A stretch of DNA of 38,851 bases from an uncultured Deferribacteraceae bacterium (lineage in GTDB: Bacteria > Chrysiogenota > Deferribacteres > CAMZNJ01). The notes under the pieces were generated by a model, which saw nothing but the letters and a program-made list of their open reading frames with translations, searched no databases and was not told the origin of the DNA. This document shows positions 7,902 through 15,242 of this stretch, piece after piece. Location: positions 1-38,851 of the forward strand of contig CAMZNS010000046.1 in assembly GCA_947313855.1 (NCBI GenBank), given 5' to 3'. The position numbers and the translations under genes are program-made. The stretch's first letter is position 1. Every line of letters starts with the position of its first letter.

Positions 7902-7917
7902 CTAAGGCTAGCCTTAG
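7902..7917. terminator. 16-bp perfect palindrome after the flavoprotein gene
   Basis: CTAAGGCTAGCCTTAG is a perfect inverted repeat 8 bp beyond the stop codon of the flavoprotein gene. It could fold in the mRNA 3' end or be a protein-binding site. It has no T tract. Confidence 0.35.
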
Positions 7918-7924
7918 GCGGTGA

Positions 7925-9124
7925 CTAAACTTTACCCCTACGACGCGTGTACATGAAGTATGCTTCGAATGCCAATTTGCCCCAATGAGCCCATGGCCCA
8001 GGGATAATTTTCTCTTTTTTGCGTTTGCCAAGCATTTTGTCGCCAAGGATAACCATACCCATGTTCCCTGCGTCCATGATACATTTGGCATCGATGTCGG
8101 CAAATTCTTTTTGATGACGTTCCCCTTCGCCTGTAATGTCCGCAATAATGTTGTGTGCAGCAACTTCTGCCATAACTTCACTAGGGTAGCCAGTTTTTGG
8201 CACAGCACAGCCGAACTGTGTTTCAAATGGAGCAGCAACAGCAACAGCAATACCCGCTGCGTAAACTTCAGGGTAGTCAACGTGTTGATATTCATCTGTT
8301 GTGGGGATGAACCCTTTGGGGTTTGCGAGTCCTTTTGAGTTAACGACAGCATCTACGCCTCTGAATCGGGGAATGATCATGGTGTATTTCGAGTCGATTT
8401 TGGTACCGTCGCCTAGTGTGACGCTATCTTTGGTAACTTCTTTGATATCGGTATTGTAGTGTCCTGTGATCCCCATTCTTTTGAACATCATGGTGCACAT
8501 TTCGGCACCTTTGCCAAATCCTCCGATACCGAAGTGTCCGAGGAATGGTTCTGATGTTACGAAGTGTATTGGTGCTTTTTTGAGTAGTTTGTTTTTCTTG
8601 AGTTGGTAGCGTACGTTGAAGACGAATTCGTATGCGGCACCAAAGCATGCTGCCTCTTGTGCGGCACCCACAACAACAGGTCCGGGGTTTTGCAGGAATT
8701 TTTCCCATGAGTCTTTTGCATCTTCGGCATGTTCGATGGTGCAGATGGAGTTTGATGTTTCCCCTGGCTTGAGCCCTGGTATAGCGGCGAAGTCAACTTT
8801 GGGTCCTGTGGCAACAACGAGGTAGTCGTAAGGGACTTTCCCTGTTTCGGTGATAACCGTACGGTTATCGAGGTCGAATGAGAGTACTTCGTCGAGCATG
8901 AAGTCGATATTTTTCTTTTTGTAGACAGGTGAGACAGCGAAGCTAATCTGTTTTGCTTTACGGATACCGAATGGGTACCAGATGAGTGATGGTATGAAGA
9001 CAAATTTGTCTTGCCTGTCGATGACGGTGATTTTGTGTTCAGCTCCTAGCCCTTCGCGAAGCTTTAGTGCAGCGGTGTATCCGGCAAAGCTAGTGCCTAC
9101 AACTACAATATGTTTTTGAGACAT
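7925..9124 (-). CDS. Sulfide:quinone-oxidoreductase-like flavoprotein
   Basis: A 399-residue FAD-dependent oxidoreductase of the SQR/FccB type, which transfers electrons from sulfide to membrane quinones. The N-terminal dinucleotide fold reads IVVVGTSFAGYTAALKL, and a second FAD contact is YLVVATGPK (101-109). Cys160 (EAACFGAAYEF) and Cys348 (AKCIMDAGN) are in the positions of the SQR redox pair; Cys128 and Cys306 are additional. The C-terminal stretch (GPWAHWGKLAFEAYFMYTRR) is amphipathic and aromatic, fitting peripheral membrane attachment. AGGAGG lies 10 bases before the ATG. It is preceded by a promoter and a long repeat-bearing leader. A related NAD(P)H-type role is possible, but the cysteine pattern favours SQR. 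Confidence 0.8.
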   Translation of the reverse strand: MSQKHIVVVGTSFAGYTAALKLREGLGAEHKITVIDRQDKFVFIPSLIWYPFGIRKAKQISFAVSPVYKKKNIDFMLDEVLSFDLDNRTVITETGKVPYDYLVVATGPKVDFAAIPGLKPGETSNSICTIEHAEDAKDSWEKFLQNPGPVVVGAAQEAACFGAAYEFVFNVRYQLKKNKLLKKAPIHFVTSEPFLGHFGIGGFGKGAEMCTMMFKRMGITGHYNTDIKEVTKDSVTLGDGTKIDSKYTMIIPRFRGVDAVVNSKGLANPKGFIPTTDEYQHVDYPEVYAAGIAVAVAAPFETQFGCAVPKTGYPSEVMAEVAAHNIIADITGEGERHQKEFADIDAKCIMDAGNMGMVILGDKMLGKRKKEKIIPGPWAHWGKLAFEAYFMYTRRRGKV

Positions 9125-9196
9125 AATATTTAGTCCTCCTAGTAAAACTTAATGTATAGAGTATTAATGGTGTTGTAACGATAGGGGCTTACCTTA

Positions 9197-9280
9197 CCCC
9201 GAGCCGTGCTCCCCGAGCCGTGCTCCCCGAGCCGTGCTCCCCGAGCCGTGCTCCCCGAGCTGTGCTCCCCGAGCTGTGTT
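9197..9280. repeat. Six 14-bp units in the flavoprotein leader
   Basis: Six exact-length copies of CCCCGAGCCGTGCT. The first four are identical. Unit 5 has CTG for CCG (CpG to TpG), and unit 6 adds a terminal C-to-T change. The array lies between the predicted promoter (9380-9408) and the ribosome site, so it would be transcribed as AGCACGGCTCGGGG repeats. Confidence 0.93.
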
Positions 9281-9379
9281 CCCCCGATCGACTTACCTTA
9301 CCCCGAGCTGGCTTGGTTTGCCAGGGCGTAGCGTATTAATATACTGGGGCTTTGGAGCGAGTCTCTGCAGGCAATTTAT

Positions 9380-9408
9380 ATTGTAATATGGTCTTGGTTG
9401 TTGGTCAA
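9380..9408 (-). promoter_or_regulatory. Predicted promoter for the flavoprotein gene
   Basis: On the minus strand, TTGACC (9403-9408) and TACAAT (9380-9385) have a 17-bp spacer. It lies just after the stop codon of the glycosidase gene and gives a leader of about 250 nt. Confidence 0.6.
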
Positions 9409-9431
9409 TCTATTTTTGTTTGTTGGTATAA

Positions 9432-11123
9432 TTATCTTTCTACAGCTGCGAATGGTAGACCTCTTTCGGCTTCTTGAAATTTGCCGAGTACGTTGTTTCG
9501 GTTCATGGCTTGCACGTAGTAGTCGTAGTTGTCTAGTGTCCAGTGTGTGTATTCGGTTGTGTTCCCTGTTCGTTGCAGTATTGCCAGTATGTTTTGCGGT
9601 TTTTTGAGTGGTTTTTTCCCTTTTGGTGCTTTGTAGAGGAGGTAGTATTTGTTGCTATTTTGTCCGTTGTCGGTGATAACGATACGTTGTCCTTGTTTGA
9701 TTTTGCTACTATTCGTCATATTTTCGGCATAGTTGATCACTTCCACTTTCGTTACTTTGCTGGGTTTGGCAATTTTGAGCCATGGCATTGGTGGGACTAG
9801 TGCTTTGTAGGGGTAGTTGTTTCGTTTGAATTGCAGTTGGAATATTGGTGGTTGGTTCATTAGGGATGATATTGAGAAGAATGCACCTCCGCGGATATTT
9901 TTGTCTCCTCTGGAGTAGTATATTTGTCGTGTTAGTTCCCCTGATGCCGACCATTTTTGTCCTGCTCCACTTAGTAGTCGGTATGCTCCGTGTCCGATGT
10001 AGAGGTGTGTTCGTCCTCTTGCTTTCCCTATCTCCCTGCTCCACCAGTCGGATATGGTTTTGTAGTCGGCTTGTTTGTGTCCGAACTCCCAGTATATTTG
10101 TGGCACCATGTAGTCCACATACCTTTTTTGCAGCCAGAATCGTGTGTCGGCATAGAGGTCGTCGTAATTTGTTTGTCCCGCTTGGGTATCGGATCCTGTT
10201 TTGTCTTTGTCTTTGTTACGCCAAACTCCGAACGGACTAATGCCAAATTTTACGTAAGGCTTGGTGCCTTTTATCCCTTTCGACAGGTCTGCCACAAATC
10301 GGTTCACGTTTGCACGTCTCCAATCATCTTTGCTTATGGATGTTTTGGCGTATTTGGCGAACGACTTTTCGTCGTCAAACAACTCCCCCCCGCTAGCGTA
10401 TGGGTAGAAGTAGTCGTCCATGTGTATGGCATCGATATCGTAGTTTCGTACAAGTTCGAGTGTTGCGTTGATGACAAATCGGCTAGCGTCTCGATTACCG
10501 GGATCGAAGTAGTATTTGCCGCCGTATTTGATGACCCATTCAGGGTTACGTTTTGCAATATGTGCAGGGCTCATCATCGCCCACTGTGCGTCGTTGAATG
10601 CTATTCGGTATGGGTTTATCCAGGCATGGAACTCTAGTCCACGTTTGTGTGCTTCATCTACAAGGAAGGGGAGAACATCGTAGCCGGGGTATTCTTGACG
10701 CCCTGAGAGCCAGTGCGACCATGGGAGGTAGTTGGAGGCGTACATGGAGTCGCCCGTGGGTCGAACTTGCACGAATACGGCGTTGAAGTTGTTGTTGGCG
10801 GCGAAGTCCATCATGGCGATGTACTCTTGTTGTTGATCCTCGGGGGACAAGCCAGCACGTGACGGCCAGTCGATATTGACCACACTAGCTATCCATAGGG
10901 CACGCATCTCGTACATGGGGGCATTCCCCTCGTTGCGAGATCCGTAGGCGTAGGCACTCTGAGTCGGTAGTATCAGATTCAGGGTTGCAATCGTCACTAT
11001 CCACAATACCATTGTAGTGGCAAGGCGAAACACCGCCGTATTGGTGGTGTGGTTAACGGCGTGGTTGGTGGTGTGGTTAACGGCGTTGGTAGGTTGATTA
11101 GTTACTGTTACTGTATGGTTCAT
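9432..11123 (-). CDS. GHL10-family glycosyl hydrolase (YddW/DigH-like)
   Basis: A 563-residue exported protein of the glycosyl-hydrolase-like 10 family (PF02638), which includes E. coli DigH/YddW, a divisome hydrolase acting on peptide-free glycan strands. Family motifs in order: MRALWIASVVNIDWPS, FVQVRPTGDSMY, FHAWINPYR, DAIHMDDYFYPY (putative acidic catalytic residues) and VPQIYWEFG. A signal sequence ends near QSAYA (about residue 58). It is preceded by an unusual N-region with AVNHTTN repeats (24 bp). The C-terminus may hold a small Fn3-like domain (VTKVEVINY to YYVQAMNR). It follows the Sua5-like gene by 66 bp. It is likely a periplasmic cell-wall enzyme. Confidence 0.88.
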   Translation of the reverse strand: MNHTVTVTNQPTNAVNHTTNHAVNHTTNTAVFRLATTMVLWIVTIATLNLILPTQSAYAYGSRNEGNAPMYEMRALWIASVVNIDWPSRAGLSPEDQQQEYIAMMDFAANNNFNAVFVQVRPTGDSMYASNYLPWSHWLSGRQEYPGYDVLPFLVDEAHKRGLEFHAWINPYRIAFNDAQWAMMSPAHIAKRNPEWVIKYGGKYYFDPGNRDASRFVINATLELVRNYDIDAIHMDDYFYPYASGGELFDDEKSFAKYAKTSISKDDWRRANVNRFVADLSKGIKGTKPYVKFGISPFGVWRNKDKDKTGSDTQAGQTNYDDLYADTRFWLQKRYVDYMVPQIYWEFGHKQADYKTISDWWSREIGKARGRTHLYIGHGAYRLLSGAGQKWSASGELTRQIYYSRGDKNIRGGAFFSISSLMNQPPIFQLQFKRNNYPYKALVPPMPWLKIAKPSKVTKVEVINYAENMTNSSKIKQGQRIVITDNGQNSNKYYLLYKAPKGKKPLKKPQNILAILQRTGNTTEYTHWTLDNYDYYVQAMNRNNVLGKFQEAERGLPFAAVER

Positions 11124-11189
11124 TGTAGATATTCCTGCCTAGTTGAGTTGAGTATTTTCCATCGATTCCGCCTTACGTGGTGGTTAGGG

Positions 11190-11966
11190 TTATCGGAGTT
11201 GCGTCCTATGGTTGTTGCCTACAAGGGCGATAACTTGGGATGGTGTGGGTACGGTTGTGTCTTCTGTGTAGAGTAGGGTTCCCACCATGCCGTTGAATAG
11301 TTGCAGGATGTGTTTCCAGTGGTGTATGTAGGTTTCGCCGCTAATATTGGCACTTGTGGCAAATATGGGTGTTGTGGTTATAATCCCCCGACGCAACTCC
11401 CTTGCAAGAGCTGTGTTGCCACAGTGGTCGTAATTGGGGGCGACCAGGCGAATGCCCAGAGTGTTCCGTCCTAGTGGATCTTCGTGTTGTGCATAGATAT
11501 TTAGTGGAGTGTTGGTGCTCTGCTCCACCACGAGTGTTGTGGGTGTGTATGGCACAGCATCGCCAGCATCGCCAGCATCGCCAGCCAAAGCATGTGGGTT
11601 GCATCTGTTTTGGTAGTAGCTCGCCATACGTTCAGCTGTTGTGTTGTCCACCACTCTCAGCCCTTTGAGTTGCTCCATGGAACCGACCAGCAGGGGGATA
11701 CGTTTGTTTGAGTTCTGCCCTGAGTTCTGCCCTGAGTTCTGCCTTTGTTTCATGCGGCAGACCCGTTCAATCATGCTCTTCATAGTGTTATGGTTTGTGT
11801 ATGGCACTGCAATTCCGTAGATTGTGTCTGTAATGGTGATAAACGGGGTTTGCGTCTCCAAGCTTTTCTTGCATGCGTTCACGTAGGCGTCGTATCCGAA
11901 TGGTACGACCACGGTTTCCACGGTTTTCATGTTTTCCATGTTTGCCATGTTTGCCATGTTTGCCAT
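11190..11966 (-). CDS. Sua5/YrdC (TsaC)-family protein
   Basis: Likely threonylcarbamoyl-AMP synthase, which uses Thr, bicarbonate and ATP to make the donor for t6A at position 37 of ANN-decoding tRNAs. It is 258 residues. Family motifs: TDTIYGIAVPY near residue 47, a KQR near residue 73, KRIPLLVGSMEQL, LGIRLVAP and the ATSANISGE nucleotide-binding signature. Three short repeats are embedded: MAN x3 at the start (9 bp), GQNS x2-3 between KQR and KRIP (12 bp), and GDA x3 (9 bp). The start is ambiguous because each repeat supplies an in-frame ATG; the first lies 2 bp after the upstream stop codon. It is translationally coupled to the lipoprotein gene. The repeats make it look like a divergent family member. 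Confidence 0.8.
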   Translation of the reverse strand: MANMANMANMENMKTVETVVVPFGYDAYVNACKKSLETQTPFITITDTIYGIAVPYTNHNTMKSMIERVCRMKQRQNSGQNSGQNSNKRIPLLVGSMEQLKGLRVVDNTTAERMASYYQNRCNPHALAGDAGDAGDAVPYTPTTLVVEQSTNTPLNIYAQHEDPLGRNTLGIRLVAPNYDHCGNTALARELRRGIITTTPIFATSANISGETYIHHWKHILQLFNGMVGTLLYTEDTTVPTPSQVIALVGNNHRTQLR

Positions 11967-11968
11967 GT

Positions 11969-13411
11969 TTATTTGTTTCCTTTTGCTGCTACTAGGCTGC
12001 TGTTGTTAGTGTTTAGGTTTGTTGCATTACCGTCTGTTTCGTCAGTGTAGAAGTAGTAGTATGCTCGTCCTAGTTTGCGTAGAAAGAGTGTACCGCTCTG
12101 TTCCTCTGTATTTTGGGGTGTTACATCTTGTGCGAAGTTGTAGGCGGTGTTTCCGTTGAGTTCGTATGTGGCTGTTGCTTTGTTGTACGCCACCGTTGTG
12201 CATCGTCGCGGTTTTGTTCCTTTTGTTAGTGTGTCCTCTTGGATGTTATATTTTTTATTGATACCGTCCAGATCTTTGAAGTAGATATTGCCATTGTTGA
12301 GGCATGCTTTTGGTATGTTCCAGTTGGTATTAATTTCCTGTTTGTAGTTGTATTTCAGGTTGGTGGCGTAGAGTACGTTATTGTTTACGTAGTATGTGTA
12401 GTTGTTTATGTAGGCAAAGTTGGCGTTTATTCCGGGCACAGGCACCCACGTATTGTTTGTGAATACTAGTCCGTCGCACTGTAGTGTTGGCTCCCCTTGG
12501 CTAAAGAAGCACATGTTTGCATCGATATTCCCCGAGTATCTTAGTGTTGGCGAAAACATCCCTTCTATTTCTAGGTCGATGAAGTAGTATTGCAGGAAAT
12601 TCATCTTTGGTATGACGAGTTGTAGTACTCCAGCGGAGTTGTTGTTGGTGTGTGCGAAGCTTGCTGTTGCCCCTGTGAGTATGTACCCTATTTGAGCACC
12701 GTCTATGATTTTTTTCTTTTCGATATTGTAGAGTGCAATATTTGATCGTTCGTCTAGAACGTAGAGGTTTTTCCCATCGGCTGAGGGGTAGATGGCGAGT
12801 ATGCTTTGTGGCATGTTTATTGTGGCGTAAACCTGCATGGATCCGGGGAGGTAGAGTCGTGCTTCTGAGCCTGATATTACGACGGAGAATATCCCTGCGA
12901 GTGTGTATTTGCCGTCGTTGACGGTTCGTTCGGCGAGTGTTTGGCAGTCGTAAATGGAGAAGTCCACCACCCTATTTTTGTCGGTGTAGATGGATAGCAC
13001 CCCGCCACTTAGGAGTATGCTTCTTGGGTTGCCGTTGATGTCCACCTGTTCACAGGTATTTGAGTTTGTGATAATGTTGCCGTTTTCGAATAGTGTTACG
13101 AAGTATCGACCGTCAGTTGCAAACGACTTCACGCCGTAGTTGATTGCGTGCTTATTGATACCGTACCTGTAGCTTACTAGTGCGTTTTGTAGTGTTTTGG
13201 AGTGTGGTATTTTTTTTGCAAAAGCTTCAGGATCGTCGCCTTGATTTTTCGACAAGTTGTCGGCGGTACGGAACACACTAATATTCAGCACTGAGTCGCC
13301 CACCATCCCTGTGGACGATGTTGTTGCACACGATGTTAGCCCTATGCTTATGGCGAGAATTAGTGTTAGTGTTGCTGTTGTGGTTAGTATTTTGTGTTTT
13401 GTGTTTATCAT
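11969..13411 (-). CDS. Predicted lipoprotein, propeller-like
   Basis: A 480-residue protein with a signal peptide and lipobox LTSC (Cys near residue 28), followed by a Thr/Ser-rich linker. The body contains repeated short beta segments of the type GRYFVTLFENGNII, KNLYVLDERSNIALYN and GNIYFKDLDGINKKYN, which resemble blades of a beta-propeller. No catalytic motif is evident. An AGGAG site lies 8 bases before the ATG. It is separated from the outer-membrane protein gene by a TTGGTGTG repeat array and coupled to the Sua5-like gene downstream (2-bp gap). It may act as a periplasmic or surface scaffold; the function is unknown. Confidence 0.78.
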   Translation of the reverse strand: MINTKHKILTTTATLTLILAISIGLTSCATTSSTGMVGDSVLNISVFRTADNLSKNQGDDPEAFAKKIPHSKTLQNALVSYRYGINKHAINYGVKSFATDGRYFVTLFENGNIITNSNTCEQVDINGNPRSILLSGGVLSIYTDKNRVVDFSIYDCQTLAERTVNDGKYTLAGIFSVVISGSEARLYLPGSMQVYATINMPQSILAIYPSADGKNLYVLDERSNIALYNIEKKKIIDGAQIGYILTGATASFAHTNNNSAGVLQLVIPKMNFLQYYFIDLEIEGMFSPTLRYSGNIDANMCFFSQGEPTLQCDGLVFTNNTWVPVPGINANFAYINNYTYYVNNNVLYATNLKYNYKQEINTNWNIPKACLNNGNIYFKDLDGINKKYNIQEDTLTKGTKPRRCTTVAYNKATATYELNGNTAYNFAQDVTPQNTEEQSGTLFLRKLGRAYYYFYTDETDGNATNLNTNNSSLVAAKGNK

Positions 13412-13429
13412 TGTGTGTGCTCCTAGCTT

Positions 13430-13637
13430 GGTGTGTGCCGTGTGTTGGTGTGTGCCGTGTGTTGGTGTGTGCCGTGTGTTGGTGTGTTGGTGTGTTGGTG
13501 TGTTGGTGTGTTGGTGTGTTGGTGTGTTGGTGTGTTGGTGTGTGCCGTGTGTTGGTGTGTTGGTGTGTTGGTGTGTTGGTGTGTTGGTGTGTTGGTGTGT
13601 TGGTGTGTTGGTGTGTTGGTGTGTTGGTGTGTGCCGT
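13430..13637. repeat. 8/15-bp TTGGTGTG array
   Basis: A GT-rich array of 8-bp TGTGTTGG units, interrupted by 15-bp TGTGCCGTGTGTTGG units near both ends and in the middle. It fills nearly all of the spacer between the outer-membrane protein stop codon and the lipoprotein ribosome site. On the transcribed strand it reads as an unstructured CACCAACA repeat. Confidence 0.92.
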
Positions 13638-13638
13638 G

Positions 13639-14901
13639 TTAAAACGGTATGGTCATGGATATGGATTGTCGCCGTTCAAGTCTTCTCTCCACGGGTCTGT
13701 TTAGGTTGACGATAAACTTGTCGTCCCCTTTCAGTGCGGGTATGCCCACCACTTCTTCGTAGTAGCTGGCGTAGTCTAGTGATACGGGGTAGGAGAATAT
13801 TCCGAACCCGTATGTTGGTCTTGATTTGTACAATCCGCCTCGCACTGAGATTAGGCTATTTCCCAGTGAGACTTCTGTTCCTGCTTTAATCTCTCGAATC
13901 ATTCCGGGTAGTGTGAGAGTGCTCAGCAGTATGTTTCCTATCTCCATTCCTGCAGTTACGTGTATGGGTCCGATGTCGCTGTTGACTGATGTGCCTAGTC
14001 CCACTTTGGTTGTTAGTCCGTTGAAAGAGTAGAGTTGCCCGCCGATATCTTTTGCGAACAGGACGAATGTTGGTGATATTGCCATCCCCTCCATGATGTA
14101 TGCGATGGTGGTATCTACAAGGAGTCCCATCCCTACGGGTGGTATTGTTTTGTCACCTGAGTCGGGGTTTGCGATTATTATTGCTTCTCTAGTGCTATTG
14201 TTGACCAGTCTGAGTTGTCGTGCGGTTTGTCGTATGACAAACTGTAGGTTGTATCCGAAGTAGATGCTATCGAGGTAGCTAATCGAGTGTCCGTAGTAGG
14301 CACCCACGCTGTTGGTGGCATCGTATGAGAGTGCGACAGGTTCGTATTCGTTGTAGTTTTCTATGGCGTTTTGTATCGGTTTGAGATCTTGTGGGAAGAG
14401 CACTGTTCTTGAGTTCACGTAAAATCCTAGTGCTTTGCGATTAACCACCAATGCGGTGAAGGCATCCAGCTCGCCAGCTGCAATCACGTCGTCGTTGAGT
14501 TGCTTTGCCAATGCTGCCCCAGTTATGCTGTTTGCGTAGGCGTTGTTCCCTTGCAGAAAGTTTACGGCGTACGCCCCCCCCTGTTGGTTGAGAGATACCT
14601 TGACTCCAGATAGTAGTGCGGTGTGGTTGATAAACTGCATGGAAATAGTGTTGATGTAGGGGTTCACATATTGCGGAGTGATGGCGTACGACAATCCACC
14701 ATACCCCAGCTCGTGTAGGGGGGATCGTATGTCGGTGTATGAGTAGTAGCTAGCACCGTAGCTACTAGCATACGGCACAAATATGGTTGCTGAAACAATT
14801 GAAGCAATAATCCCTGTTGCAACGGTTGCCATGACGACAACAGCAATACCCCTTGCCATGGGTTTCACAGCTAATTTTGTTAATGTTTCAGCAAGAAGCA
14901 T
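13639..14901 (-). CDS. Predicted outer-membrane beta-barrel protein
   Basis: A 420-residue exported protein. I chose the ATG at 14901 because GAGGGAG stands 4 bases before it; the ORF also opens further upstream at 14997, but that extension consists of a repeat-encoded QGNTA stretch. A signal peptide runs through MARGIAVVVMATVATGIIA. The mature part has many alternating aromatic/hydrophobic strands (YASYYEEVVGIPAL, YGFGIFSYPVSLDYA) and ends in Phe (SMTIPF), as outer-membrane barrels usually do. A conserved-looking block is GLGTSVNSDIGPIHVTAGME. It resembles TraF/FadL-like barrels, but I cannot name the family. It is the first gene of the leftward group that ends with the glycosidase. Confidence 0.75.
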   Translation of the reverse strand: MLLAETLTKLAVKPMARGIAVVVMATVATGIIASIVSATIFVPYASSYGASYYSYTDIRSPLHELGYGGLSYAITPQYVNPYINTISMQFINHTALLSGVKVSLNQQGGAYAVNFLQGNNAYANSITGAALAKQLNDDVIAAGELDAFTALVVNRKALGFYVNSRTVLFPQDLKPIQNAIENYNEYEPVALSYDATNSVGAYYGHSISYLDSIYFGYNLQFVIRQTARQLRLVNNSTREAIIIANPDSGDKTIPPVGMGLLVDTTIAYIMEGMAISPTFVLFAKDIGGQLYSFNGLTTKVGLGTSVNSDIGPIHVTAGMEIGNILLSTLTLPGMIREIKAGTEVSLGNSLISVRGGLYKSRPTYGFGIFSYPVSLDYASYYEEVVGIPALKGDDKFIVNLNRPVERRLERRQSISMTIPF

Positions 14902-14920
14902 GAGTCTCCCTCGGGGGTCG

Positions 14921-14957
14921 GTGTTGCCCTGAGCAGTGTTGCCCTGAGCAGTGTTGC
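14921..14957. repeat. 15-bp repeat in the outer-membrane protein leader
   Basis: GTGTTGCCCTGAGCA occurs twice (14921-14935 and 14936-14950) plus a 7-base partial copy, directly upstream of the ribosome site chosen for the gene. Confidence 0.85.
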
Positions 14958-15026
14958 CGGTACGTCGGGGGGATTGTTTTACGCCCCACCATCTCACCTA
15001 CCCCATTAGTCGCAAATTTACCCACC

Positions 15027-15032
15027 ATTATA
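15027..15032 (-). promoter_or_regulatory. Possible -10 element for the outer-membrane protein gene
   Basis: A perfect TATAAT on the minus strand about 125 bp upstream of the chosen start. The -35 region is poor, so an activator may be needed or this may be chance. Confidence 0.3.
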
Positions 15033-15104
15033 CTTCAAAAACAGGGAAAACACCACCAACCAACCTTAGTTTTTTTAACCGGCACAAAATTCAGCATTTT
15101 GTGG

Positions 15105-15168
15105 CTTGGCATGGCTATGTCTCGGCATGGCTATGTCTTGGCATGGCTATGTCTTGGCATGGTAATTG
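15105..15168 (+). repeat. 16-bp repeats carrying the sigma-54 -24 element
   Basis: Four 16-bp units begin at 15105, 15121, 15137 and 15153. Units 1, 3 and 4 contain TTGGCATGG and unit 2 has TCGGCATGG. The last unit diverges after GGCATGG and forms the sigma-54 promoter match. Units 1-3 otherwise differ only by C/T at a CpG/TpG. Confidence 0.93.
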
Positions 15169-15170
15169 CT
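15155..15170 (+). promoter_or_regulatory. Predicted sigma-54 promoter for fliK-flgD-flgE
   Basis: TGGCATG (15155-15161), 4 bp, then TTGCT (15166-15170). This matches the RpoN consensus TGGCACG-N4-TTGCW with one mismatch and exact GG/GC spacing. Transcription would start near 15181, leaving a leader of about 62 nt. Hook-stage flagellar genes are RpoN-dependent in many bacteria. Confidence 0.75.
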
Positions 15171-15195
15171 TCTACCCCATTAATATTGCCACCGC

Positions 15196-15207
15196 TGTGT
15201 CGACACA
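15196..15207 (+). promoter_or_regulatory. 12-bp palindrome in the fliK leader
   Basis: TGTGTCGACACA is a perfect palindrome 15 bp downstream of the predicted transcription start. It could be an operator or an mRNA hairpin. No regulator can be named. Confidence 0.3.
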
Positions 15208-15242
15208 ACGTATTAACATCAATACAATAGAGGGGACAACCC

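Noticed and set aside
7464-8352. ORFs encoding repeated LLFRQAFLLLL or CNVVVVSAGF segments.
   Set aside because: They are read-throughs of the 72/61-bp array and the antisense of the flavoprotein gene.
14902-14997. Upstream extension of the outer-membrane protein to an ATG at 14997.
   Set aside because: The extension is encoded by a 15-bp repeat, lacks a ribosome site and would bury the signal peptide. The ATG at 14901 has a strong GAGGGAG site.
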